Shown here one piece after another: positions 6,855-14,416 of a DNA stretch of 15,643 bases (position 1 is the first letter of the stretch; each line of letters begins with the position of its first letter). Position numbers and translations under genes: made by a program. The DNA comes from Pavlovales sp. CCMP2436 (lineage: Eukaryota; Haptophyta; Pavlovophyceae; Pavlovales). The DNA is taken from the NCBI GenBank assembly GCA_026770615.1, contig MU631556.1:190942-206584 (forward strand), in the 5' to 3' direction. The notes beneath the pieces are model-generated. The model had not been told where the DNA came from. It saw only the letters and a list, made by a program, of their open reading frames with translations, and ran no database searches.

Positions 6855-6926
6855 CAAAGGAACTGGATTCGACGAACTCGGTACCTCCGCTTTTTGGGCG
6901 GCGGCACTAACGACTAGACCAGGAAT
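6855..6926 (-). ncRNA. tRNA-like sequence: probable tRNA-derived SINE head or tRNA relic
   Basis: Read on the minus strand, TGGTCTAGTCGTTAG (6921-6907) matches a Pol III A box and tRNA D-arm. About 30 nt further, AGTTCGTCGAATCC (6878-6865) becomes a perfect B box or T-arm if a duplicated TCG triplet is discounted. CCGC...GCGG between them could form an anticodon stem with an oversized loop. The T-arm insertion and loop make a functional tRNA unlikely. Downstream on the minus strand there is about 190 nt with no gene, which may be the SINE body, and no other copy lies in this window to prove mobility. Confidence 0.45.
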
Positions 6927-6957
6927 CACTTAGAGGGGTGTGAGCTGGATACCAGTG

Positions 6958-7560
6958 AAATAAATTTCCAAGGTTCACCCGGATATATAATTTAATTTTT
7001 GCCAATCAATAATCTTTGGAAATTATATAAATTATTATCATCATTCATCAACACAAATTGCCTGGTCAGCTCTCAGATTTTCGGAGTTTTCGGTGTCGAG
7101 TGGCTAGGCTACCGCCCCACACACCACGCCGAGCCCCCCTCCGCTTCGAGAAGATCCGCGTCGAAGCGCTGGCAAGCTACTAGTACTGGCACGTGCGCCC
7201 ACATGCCCGAAATTTGGCCCCAATGCTAAAATTTATGAATTTTTCTTATTTCTTTCAAGAGATCATAAGGACCAACGGGAGGCCGCATCGCCAATCTGAT
7301 TGATTCCTAACTTTCCCCATGTCGACCCGTCCATGGTGATGTGCGGTGACCCTAGGTTCCCGCCGCGCGGTTCGCAGCGTGTCGAACCCATCTTATTGAA
7401 TAGGTTTGACAACCTATTGAATAGGCTCAGGGCTCTAGCCGAATATATTTATAATTTATTCCGCTCGTGACCCATCATCGTCGGTTCGTAACGACGTCAC
7501 TCTCACGAGTGATTCCGCTGTGCCCGCAGATACCTCCAGCTGCGCCTGTGCGCTGAAGGC
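6958..7560. other. No gene seen; several small hairpins
   Basis: AATTTCCAAGG near 6963 faces CTTTGGAAATT near 7013 as a near-perfect inverted repeat. AATAGGTT (7399-7406) and AACCTATT (7411-7418) form an 8-bp stem with loop TGAC. TCACTC (7497-7502) and GAGTGA (7507-7512) form a 6-bp stem with loop TCAC. The base mix is uneven and the open frames are short and unconvincing. Confidence 0.5.
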
Positions 7561-7666
7561 CCATCACTGACAACAAATTATATCGTTGATAGGTATGTCA
7601 ATCGAAATATCGGCTTTCGGCAGCAGTCGCAGACACAGATACACCTTCGGCAGACTCACAAAGAGA

Positions 7667-8784
7667 TTAAAACGGCCAATGCAATGCGCTCCGCGGCATT
7701 CGCAGACAGACAGTGAGACACAGTCGGCAGTACATTTTGGCTGCGGCCATGTCTGCTGGGGTGTTGAAGCGATACTCGCGCGCGGTGATGTCGAAGATGA
7801 TCGCGTTGTGCTGCTTAATGCAGGGCGACAGCTCGATGGAGCGCACCATGTACTTGAGGGTTTCCTTCGCAGAGAGCTTACCGCCATTCTTGAGCATGTC
7901 CGTAAGCAGCCGGCGGAAATGCAGCCCTTGATCCGGGCGTTGCTTGGCGTTATCGAGCGCGAGCAGGTTGATGAACCGATCTTCCGCTTCCGCATGCCTA
8001 GCCTTGATAAACTCGCGCACGACGAGCTCACTCGACGTGGCCAGCGGAGCAAGGAGGGTATCCGACAGGCGAGACAGCTCGCCCGGTCGCATCGTCACGC
8101 CATCGACCTCTTCGCGGAGCGGCGCGTCTTCGCCCACGAGGACACCTTCCCTGTCGAAGAACGAGTTCGCCTCGTCTACCGAGAAGTTGCCCAGCCAGAG
8201 GAATGTGTGCCGCGACCTACTCGATCGCAAGGACGGTATTACCGTCGCTCAGCACGAGAATGGCACTGCACGCACGTCCGTCATTCGCGATGGCCGCCAC
8301 GGCGCCTTTGATCTGGCTGGCGTCTGTTGTCCGGTCGATCTCCACAACGATAGTGGGCAGCCAAGCTTAGTCGCCAATCAGGCGCCTGCGCCACCATGTA
8401 GTGGTCTTGCACATGGTCGTCAGCTCCGGCACTTCGACCGCAGTCAGCGCCGCAAATGGCATACGTACCGCGACGAGCAGCAGCTTGCAGAGATCGCCTT
8501 TGCCCTTGAGAACCACACGCGCCGCGCCGCGCACCTCACGCAGCACGTGCTTCACGACCGTCGATTTGCCCAAAGCCTTGAGGTCCACGACGATGAGAAT
8601 CGTTCCGGGTGGGCTGCTGATGTAGTTGTTGATGGGCCGGCCTGAGGAGCGCGAGCTCGGTCTCAAAATCCGAGTCTTCGCTCTCGGCCTCGGCAGAGCA
8701 ATCGGAGCAGTCTTCGGCTACAGTGGCCATTGCGGCGAGCAGGCTCTGCAGGCGCGTGCGCTGCTTACTCTGCCGCTTGTTCAT
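7667..8784 (-). pseudogene. Broken P-loop NTPase gene, RHS/Crinkler-type ATPase domain (probable)
   Basis: Three minus-strand frames follow one another as one protein. From an ATG at 8784: a basic then acidic leader (SEDSDFETELALL). After a frameshift near 8640-8655: ISSPPGTILIVVDLKALGKSTVVKHV, a Walker A region in which the first glycine of GxxxxGK[ST] is Asp (D-LKAL-GKST). Past a TAA at 8369-8367: LPTIVVEIDRTTDASQI, a likely Walker B, then ILVLSDGNTVLAIE. At a TAG (8219-8217) with a second frameshift: HTFLWLGNFSVDEANSFFD, then a helical C-terminus ending at 7667. The order Walker A, PTIVVEhD, hhVLSD and FLWhxxFoxxEA is that of the NTPase of trypanosomatid retrotransposon-hot-spot proteins and Crinkler-type proteins. 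Two frameshifts, two stops and a damaged Walker A indicate a dead copy. Family assignment is from memory of motifs. Confidence 0.5.
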
Positions 8785-9015
8785 CCATCTCGTCGCCAAC
8801 GTGCCGCGTCACGCCGTCAGCCGCCGCGCCGCCAAGATCAAGATCAAGACCAAGATGAGGCGACCAAGAAGTTCGCCGCGCAATCCCGCCCCACCCTCGT
8901 CCGCCGCGCAGTGCGCCGCGGATGTCTGGACACAATCTGATCGCCCTCATGTTCTCTTGCATCAACCAGTGAGCAACGAGATATGAGTTCGTGTGAGGGT
9001 GTTGGTAGCTGCCAT

Positions 9016-9126
9016 ACAAGGGCGCCTAGCGCTTGTACCGGACTCTCAGCATGAGTCCGACTGACAGCGGACCGAGGGATTTACCGGGACTTGTCCCCTG
9101 AATCCTCGGATACGTTCCGTTTTTTT
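9016..9126 (+). ncRNA. Hairpin cluster ending in T7; candidate structured RNA
   Basis: Three consecutive stems are present. ACAAG (9016-9020) pairs with CTTGT (9032-9036). CGGACTC (9039-9045) pairs with GAGTCCG (9053-9059) around a 7-nt loop. CCGAGG-ATT (9072-9081, one bulged G) pairs with AATCCTCGG (9101-9109), enclosing GGGAC (9086-9090) and GTCCC (9093-9097). Seven T follow at 9120-9126, a possible Pol III terminator if read on the plus strand. No known RNA family is recognised and no clear A/B boxes were found. A minus-strand frame (9247-9026) crosses the region, so structured coding sequence or chance are alternatives. Confidence 0.3.
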
Positions 9127-9816
9127 GTGTCAGTTGTCCAACGATGTGATAGTCTTTGCCCCCCTGACGGGACCGGCCCGCGCGCCAGGCAACGGCGCGA
9201 GTGAAACCGCACAGCGTGTGGGAATTATACCAACAAACATCATTCATAGAATTGCCAGAAGTTCTCCAAATTGTTTGAAAGAGTTAGTTATCCTTGGTAC
9301 GATGGCAGCCAACGGGGTTAGTGCTGAGTGCAAAGAGCCGACGGGGGTAACCCCATCAGCATGCAAATAGCCGGACACTGCATCGTTTAAATAATTGACA
9401 CGTCATTTTTAAAAAATTGATTAATTATACGCTCTGTGTCGGTTAGTTACAATTGGTCACATGCAACTGTGCGTGCGCTTGTGCTCCTTTGAGGTGGCTC
9501 GCCCATGGGTCAAAATAACAGGCCACCCACACTCGACGTGCGTGGCGCGTAGTCGTGGTTGTGCTGTCGTCGGTGGTTGGTGTCTGAACGCATGGAGGAG
9601 TGGTTTGTGGCGTGTCTCAAATTCATATGCCATTACGTATTTCTAGATATTTACATACTACCAGGCGAAATGACGTTGTGGTGGGTGGCCTGTTAATTTT
9701 TGTAAGGGCCCCAGAAATCGTTCAAAGCTAGTTTAAAGTGAGTCAATGATGGCAGCCGATGGCGACAAGGCACCACAAGGGGCTCGGGGGGGGCCGGGGG
9801 GCATATTTGAAAATAC
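9127..9816. other. No gene assigned; one zinc-finger scrap
   Basis: Short open frames cross 9125-9370 on both strands without family features. GGGG-TAA-CCCC makes a small stem near 9345-9355. From 9371 the DNA is AT-rich, apart from the zinc-finger-like scrap near 9468 and a G-rich patch at 9783-9801. Confidence 0.45.
9468..9506 (-). pseudogene. C2H2 zinc-finger fragment
   Basis: On the minus strand GCGAGCCACCTC is followed, after a one-base insertion, by CACAAGCGCACGCAC. This is the helix and second half (ASHL...HKRTH) of a finger like the sixth finger of the array at 14731-15642. Flanking sequence is not finger-like. The match is too long for chance in my judgement but covers less than half a finger. 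Confidence 0.45.
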
Positions 9817-9920
9817 AATATATATATACGCAGCAGGTAATGGGCGACGCAGCGCTCAGACCAGCACAACATTCAGAACAGTCAGACGCCAGCTTGAATC
9901 CCTATCATAAATATATATAC
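9817..9920 (+). mobile_element. Family-1 retroposed tail, copy with TA-rich duplication
   Basis: The ~80-bp insert at 9830-9909 starts GCAGCAGGTAATGGGCGACG and ends GCTTGAATCCCTATCATA. AATATATATATAC (9817-9829) and AATATATATAC (9910-9920) flank it. It is the closest relative of the copy at 4783-4852, which lies in the opposite orientation. Confidence 0.7.
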
Positions 9921-10051
9921 CCCGCCACCCATACATATATAAAAATAGTTTTCGGGCAGGGCTTGCTCGGTGCGCCTTCAGCTCGGCCGCCACGCTGCGT
10001 GCACGTCCAGTGATACTGCTGAACTGCTAAGGATAGGCTTCGGGCGATGTT

Positions 10052-10884
10052 TTAATAATATGTAACTGCTAATGAGGGCTGCAGTGCTTTGGGCGCTGAA
10101 TCTAGAGATTTATAAAGTAGCACACCGAGCGAGTAATCCATAATTGTGTGGACTTTGTGGGCACACCGGTGCCGAGAGGCACCGGTGGTGGGGTTGGGGC
10201 TGAAAAGCTCCGGTTGGGTCTTGGTCATGAGCGGCGCGCCGTCGGCCTCGTGGCCATAGACGGACACGACGTCACCCGGCGCGAAGTCGAAGGGGGCCTG
10301 GTTGCCCTCGGCGTAGTACAGGCGTACCGGGTTAGGCGCCTTCCAGCAGTTCTGACCGACGCGCGGCTCGGGCCACGATGAAACCACGTCGACCGGTGCC
10401 TTGACAAGAAAGTGTTGGTTGGCGTTGAAAGCCGCGTGACTTTTTGGAAGTTTCCCCATTCGGCAGACGCGGGCGAGAACGTGTAGATGTACATCCAGTC
10501 CGCGGTGAGCCACTCCGGGCTACGCTCTTTGTGGCTGAGCAGGAATGCCTTGCATTGCTTCCAGCTGGCCGAGGCCCAGACGAACTCGAGCCACGGCTTG
10601 CCTCGCGCGCGTGCATCCTAGGCGATGAGCGCGCATGTGCCGCGCATCTCCTGCGCAGGGCGGGCGCGAGGACGAGGAGCAGACGCGTGAAAGCGGGGCG
10701 GGGGCGGCGCGCGCATCGAATGCTCGCGGCCTGTTGAGCTGGAGGCGGGGCGTACCGCGAGCTTGTCGGGCGGGACGAGGGAGCAGTGGTAGAACGTCGT
10801 CACATCTGCGAGGAGCTGGTGGAGGTCTTCGCGCTTGTGCCCGCGCTCGCGCATCTCGCGGAAGAGTTCACCGAGTTCGGCTAC
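10052..10884 (-). pseudogene. Gene A: interrupted unidentified gene, divergent to gene B
   Basis: The minus frame is open from 10884, after a TAA, and reads VAELGELFREMRERGHKRED, then HQLLADVTTFYHCSLVPP and a low-complexity stretch. After an in-frame TAG at 10620-10618 the same frame continues with KPWLEFVWASASWKQCKAF and TADWMYIYTFSPASAEWGNF. Near 10441-10445 (a T5 run) similarity to protein moves to another frame: NANQHFLVKAPVDVVSSW, then NPVRLYYAEGNQAPFDFAPG, then DGAPLMTKTQPELFSPN, ending at 10052. Aromatic-rich, ordinary composition in the right frames suggests a once-functional protein of about 270 residues. I do not recognise its family. The last part (10166-10248) is repeated in inverse at 11783-11864. 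GTAAGT at 10888 could be a splice donor, so introns may explain part of the breakage. Confidence 0.42.
10166..10248 (-). repeat. Left arm of an ~80-bp inverted repeat around genes A and B
   Basis: This stretch is the reverse complement of 11783-11864 with about five substitutions and one single-base gap. It encodes EADGAPLMTKTQPELFSPN in gene A. Outer ends share GGTGCCGAGAGG, apart from the gap. Arms of this length in opposite orientation, 1.5 kb apart, may be terminal inverted repeats of a transposable unit or the result of a local inverted duplication. Confidence 0.8.
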
Positions 10885-11054
10885 TTACATCTGAACGCGC
10901 GGACCCTGACTTCAACCGAACGGTTCCCGAAACTGCAGATTAAAAATGCATGTGGGGCGGTGCTTGCACAATCGAACCTCTAGCTCTCGCTTAAATGCAT
11001 GTGAACAACTAACTCCGAAAATCGGAGTAAAATGAAAATACGTCCACCGCAAAT
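10885..11054. promoter_or_regulatory. Possible divergent promoter region between genes A and B
   Basis: The 170-bp gap separates two genes read away from each other. AAATGCATGTG occurs at 10944-10954 and 10993-11003, and ACTCCG (11012-11017) pairs with CGGAGT (11023-11028) over a 5-nt loop, just upstream of the gene B ATG. Direct repeats and a small palindrome suit regulator binding, but no known site is recognised. Confidence 0.25.
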
Positions 11055-11771
11055 ATGGGGCGCAAGGACGAGTGCGCTTGCCACCGCCACGAGCTTGCGC
11101 ACTGGATGCAGTGTGCCTTTTCCGTGCGGGGACCCGGCAGGATGACCCAGGCATGCGTTAAACGCCTTATGTCGGTCTGGGACACCCTCGACCCTGAGAC
11201 CCGCTCGTCGAAGAAAATCAAGACAACCTCGCTCGTCGACTCGGTGCCGGGCGCGCTTGACGCTTTGAACAAGCACAATGCTCACACAGCCTCGAGCGAG
11301 CTGGCGCGGGCGGGCGGCAGCCGCGAAGCGCTGCGCGCCGACAGCAGCGCTGACAATGACTTACGACGTGGTAACCACGAGTCGACGGGACGCCCCGCGG
11401 AGCAGTGAGCTGTGACGGTCGCGCGCGGCTTCCGCTCCATGTACGATAAGGCGTACATGGAATCGAAGGGGAACGCGCGCCAGCGTGAAAGGTGCCGCCT
11501 CAAGGGCAATGCCCGCCGCGCGGCCGTCACAGCTCTGTCGGTGCACAAGTTCGACGGCGTCGCGGCCGCCCCCGTCCCCTTCTTTTTCGGCGGCCCCGAT
11601 TCGTCCGAGTTCTTCAAGGATTCCCGCGAGCTGATTGCGCTCGTCTGCGCATACGTCGGCTACACGAAGCCCGCGGCGGCATCCTCGAGCGTGGCCTCAG
11701 AGGGTGACGGCGACCTCGATGACGAGGAATCGCAAGAGCCCGAGGGAGAGAGCGACCACTTGCCGGAGTAG
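11055..11771 (+). pseudogene. Gene B: unidentified gene with one in-frame TGA
   Basis: An ATG at 11055, preceded by an in-frame TAA at 11028-11030, opens a frame that runs to a TAG at 11769-11771. It is broken only by a TGA at 11406-11408. The first part has a Cys/His cluster, CACHRHELAHWMQC (residues 7-20), then a basic stretch RSSKKIK. The second part is basic (MESKGNARQRERCRLKGNAR), then SVHKFDG, a hydrophobic PVPFFFGG, SSEFFKDSRELIALVCAYVG, and an acidic tail EGDGDLDDEESQEPEGESD. That the frame stays open on both sides of the TGA for 117 and 120 codons with protein-like composition argues for a recent nonsense change; readthrough or selenocysteine are less likely. The Cys/His cluster could bind zinc or DNA, which is inference. 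Family unknown. Confidence 0.45.
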
Positions 11772-11782
11772 GAGCCCCCACT

Positions 11783-11864
11783 AGGCCGACGGCGCGCCGC
11801 TCATGACCAAGACCCACCCGGGGCTATTCAGCCCCAACCCCATCACCGGTGCCTCTCGGGCACC
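11783..11864 (+). repeat. Right arm of the inverted repeat: duplicated fragment of gene A
   Basis: It encodes ADGAPLMTKTHPGLFSPN on the plus strand, against ADGAPLMTKTQPELFSPN in gene A. The codon before ADG is TAG here and GAG in gene A. It starts 12 bp after the end of gene B and lies in a different frame from it. Similarity ends abruptly on both sides. Confidence 0.8.
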
Positions 11865-12123
11865 CCCGTCCGAACTCTCTAGTCGGCATCACGCCCCATG
11901 GCTTGGGAGCCTCATTCATTTCTAAATGATCCTTATATTTCCATGCGAACTCAACCGGGGGCATGAATAAGAACTGGTCCAGTGCGGGCACGGCGTGCGC
12001 GCGCACGGCCAACGTTCCCAACGCCACCACCGTTGCCAGCGCTGCGGCATCCAGCGAGGCATCCATACGGACGGCGGTGCTGTGCGCACGGCCGAGCACC
12101 GACCACGACGCGATTTGCCTGTG
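11824..12123 (-). pseudogene. Coding-like frame of 99 codons, unidentified
   Basis: The minus frame is open from 12123, after a TGA at 12126-12124, to a TAG at 11824. It reads IASWSVLGRAHSTAVRMDAS, then an Ala/Val-rich stretch, then ALDQFLFMPPVEFAWKYKDH, then NEAPKPWGVMPTREF. The part over 11890-11960 keeps protein-like residues although the DNA is less GC-rich, which favours real coding origin. Its last 14 residues are antisense to the gene A fragment. No family is recognised. The plus strand is also open here in GC-rich frames. Confidence 0.27.
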
Positions 12124-12126
12124 TCA

Positions 12127-12675
12127 CGGGCCCGCGAGGCCGTACGCGACTGTGGGGCGGCGCGCGCGTGGCGGGGAGGCGGCGCGTGAGGAACGGAGTC
12201 GCAAGTTCGGCAAGGGCATGCGGTACGACCGGCACCGGGAGCGCGGCACGGGGAGCGGGTTGCAGTGTGGATGGGGAGATCGAGGGCGGGGGATGCACCG
12301 TTCTTGTCTGTGGCGCTGATCGCGCTGCGCGCTACGCCGCTGAGCGTGGCCCTCGAGCTGCTCGAGCGTGCATATGCCGCAGTACCGCTCGCAGATGTCG
12401 TCAGGCTTCGCCCTCTGTGCATTGGCCTGCGCTCATATCGCTCACGGCCGGCGGCGTCACGCCCGGTGAGTGCCACCGCACTCAGAGCCACCGTCACGTG
12501 CGACGAGCTGCTCGTCGGCTCCTCGCTGTCAGATGGCGGCACGCCTTCTCCAGCGCTGTCGCATCCGCTCGCCACCGTGTGCCCTGCCGGCCTTACGCGA
12601 GTGGAATAGCCACTCGCGGACTATACGCTCTGCCAGCAGGCCCCCTTCGATCGCATCGGCACGGCAGCGGAAGGT
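12127..12675. other. GC-rich DNA, no gene assigned
   Basis: Overlapping long open frames exist on both strands because the DNA is GC-rich and stop-poor. None shows motifs, and none is repeated elsewhere in the window. A short minus-strand piece near 12360-12400 (DDICERYCGICTLEQLEGH) is Cys-rich and may be an accident. Confidence 0.4.
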
Positions 12676-12684
12676 AACTCTTTC

Positions 12685-12892
12685 CCCCCCCCACCCCCAC
12701 CCCCTGCCCACCCACCCACACACACACACAACTCTACCGCCTACCGCCTACCGCCTACCACCTACCGCCTGGCAATACACACACACATGCAGCATGCTGA
12801 GCGCTGCTCAGGCACACACACCTGCGTCGCAGGCTCCCAAACCTTTCCATCACCTGCTGAGCGCTGCTGAGGTGCAGGTGCGCAGGCGGTAG
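12685..12892. repeat. C-rich and CA tracts, CTACCGC minisatellite and nested palindromes
   Basis: C-runs and a (CA)n tract lead into five CTACCGC heptamers (12734-12768, one as CTACCAC). CTACCGCCTG (12762-12771) is the exact complement of CAGGCGGTAG (12883-12892). Inside are CTGAGC-GCT-GCTCAG (12797-12811), a related CTGAGCGCTGCTGAG near 12856, and CACCT/AGGTG around it. The 10-bp ends with nested palindromes could be a ~130-bp foldback element. Confidence 0.6.
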
Positions 12893-13098
12893 AGGGCGGA
12901 AAAGTAAGGGAGCCAGCCCGTTCCCCTGCTCTTTGGCATGACACACTGCCTGCTTCGGCCGGAACTTGGATCCAAGCCCGTAGGGCCTGCACCACTCATG
13001 GCGCCGTTCAAAGGCCCCGAAACAAGATAAAGTTGGGCAGTAGTGATACCACATCAGATTTGACACAAGTTGAAGTAAAAATTATAAATATATATATA
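12893..13098. other. No gene seen
   Basis: Mixed-composition DNA with a minus-strand open frame (WYHYCPTLSCFGAFERRHEW region, 13066-12893) that runs on into simple repeats. I cannot support it as a gene. Confidence 0.4.
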
Positions 13099-13235
13099 TA
13101 TGGGATTGTATTTATGATAGGGATTCAAGCTGGCGTCTGACTGTTCTGAACTATGGGATTATATTAATGTAGGTATGGGATTATATTTATGATAGGGATT
13201 CAAGCTGGCGTCTGACTGTATGGGATTATATAATA
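13099..13235 (-). mobile_element. Two successive truncated family-1 insertions, each with TATGGGATTRTATTTAT duplications
   Basis: TATGGGATTGTATTTAT and close variants occur at 13099, 13152, 13174 and 13219. Between the first two lies a 36-bp family-1 tail (13116-13151), cut after TTCTGAAC. Between the last two lies a 28-bp tail (13191-13218), cut after TCTGACTG. Same 3' junction, different truncation points and duplicated target are best explained by two target-primed insertions at the same site. One insertion followed by tandem duplication would not explain the different lengths without a deletion. Confidence 0.72.
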
Positions 13236-13392
13236 TATGTATGGGTCGAAATCCGAATAAGTGGCGCGATTCCACACTAAGAAGGGGTAAAAGCCGTGGA
13301 CGGGACGAAGAAGTGGGCATTGTTCGCCCCTGTACGCTTAGTGTCGATACCTGTCGTCGAACAGAGCCCTCCTCGACGGCCGGAGTCCGCCT

Positions 13393-13800
13393 CGTGTGCC
13401 TCCTAGGTGCCTCTAGGGTCGACAACATACATATATATAGCGGCTCAGCATGGTTCAACAGGTGTTATTCACTCACTGACTTGGTCGACGTCAGACGTTA
13501 GTCCTAGCAGCAGGGATGATGGTGGTAGAGGTGAGGTTGGTGGTGAACTCGACAACTTACTAAAAGTGACGAACACTGTCGATTCTCAGCGTTCGGAAGC
13601 GGAAAAGTTATTGCCAAAGGAGTACAGCGGAGTTGGTGGCAGATTTGTGAATGAATAGGGCGCCGCCCCGGATTTACGAGTCTGCATCTAACTCTTCTGT
13701 ACCCCCTCCGCGGTTCATAATAGTTGTTCCGGAGGATTTTCACCAGCCTTTTCCGCAATTTCTTCCCGCCGGACTGGCGGCCACTAATTCAGATTTTAAC
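13393..13800 (+). repeat. Family-3 dispersed repeat, copy 2, interrupted by a family-2 insertion
   Basis: Aligns with 2275-2545 once the insertion at 13427-13548 and one duplicated target are discounted. The hairpin is kept: GCAGATTTGTGAAT (13639-13652) against ATTTACGAGTCTGC (13672-13685), with three G-U type pairs, and GGGCGCCGCCCC in the loop. The right end joins a family-1 copy at 13806. Confidence 0.8.
13419..13556 (-). mobile_element. Family-2 LINE tail, 122 bp, with 8-bp target duplication TCGACAAC
   Basis: TCGACAAC at 13419-13426 and 13549-13556 flanks a 122-bp insert matching the tail at 5223-5345. The uninterrupted family-3 copy has a single TCGACGAC at the same place (2290s), so an empty site is available for comparison within the window. 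The insert reads on the minus strand and ends in the TATATATGTAT simple repeat. It carries no coding part of the LINE. Confidence 0.82.
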
Positions 13801-13805
13801 ACGGT

Positions 13806-13859
13806 GTCGCAGCGCCTAGACCAGCACAACTTCCATGACAGTCAGACGCCAGCTTGAAT
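13806..13859 (+). mobile_element. Family-1 retroposed tail, diverged copy
   Basis: TCGCAGCGCCTAGACCAGC through GTCAGACGCCAGCTTGAATG matches family 1 with several substitutions. It lacks the GGCAATGGG start, and its 3' end diverges after CTTGAAT. It abuts the right end of family-3 copy 2. Confidence 0.7.
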
Positions 13860-14416
13860 GACCTAACTAGTTATCATTATAATACATGGCATCGCAAAGC
13901 TTTAGTAATACCGTCAGAATAAAATTAAATGAAATGCGTATCGCCAGGGTTAGAATAACCTCCGCTGTAATAACCGTACGTTCGAGCTCGCGGCCTGCTA
14001 CTCTAATGAATACCACATCAAGGTATATTAATATACCCGCGATCGCTCAGCTATACTTGAGGAATGAGGTGCGTGCGCTTGTGCGCCTTGAGACAACTTT
14101 CATGCGCAGCTATGTATTTTACGAAGCCCTTATGGCTGGCTATGGCCGAAGATCTCCAACTCTGGCCGAGAACATTAGCCGAATATCAATAATCGCTGGC
14201 CGATGCACATTGGCCGATAGCCATCGTCGGGTCGGACGACGAAACGCTGCGGGCAGAGTCCAGCGTGCATATAATATGTATTTTGTTTCAAAAAAAAATC
14301 GCGTGCGGCGCAACCTTTGCCTGCACCGGAAGCCGAACAGCTGCTTCCGATGTTTGTAACTTCCACAGCACACACACACGCATTCTTGCAATGATATGGT
14401 CTATAACCCAGTATGG
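13860..14416. other. No gene assigned; contains a zinc-finger scrap
   Basis: A plus frame from an ATG at 13886 to 14359 is open for 157 codons. It runs antisense through a zinc-finger scrap at 14069-14092, has no family features, and is Arg/Ser-rich by composition, so it is not taken as a gene. TGGCCGA recurs at 14143, 14163, 14197 and 14211 (TAGCCGA at 14176), a loose ~34-bp periodicity. Confidence 0.4.
14069..14092 (-). pseudogene. C2H2 zinc-finger fragment, LKAHKRTH
   Basis: The 24 nt on the minus strand read CTC AAG GCG CAC AAG CGC ACG CAC in codons, the helix end and His pair of a finger such as those at 14731-15642. Sequence on either side has no finger character. It may be a scrap left by unequal exchange or repair. 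Confidence 0.45.

Noticed and set aside
9016..9126. Hammerhead or other self-cleaving ribozyme in the hairpin cluster
   Set aside because: No CTGANGA...GAAA core is present on either strand.
11055..11771. Selenoprotein reading of the TGA in gene B
   Set aside because: No Cys-containing homolog is known to me and no SECIS-like stem was seen downstream within the frame's 3' flank; a nonsense mutation is simpler.
11982..12677. 231-codon plus frame and 217-codon minus frame over the same GC-rich DNA
   Set aside because: Arg/Ala-rich shadow frames with no motif; the short minus frame at 11824-12123 is the only part with ordinary protein composition.
13886..14359. A 157-codon ATG-started plus frame
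   Set aside because: It reads antisense through a zinc-finger scrap and shows no domain; its length is within what chance allows in this window.
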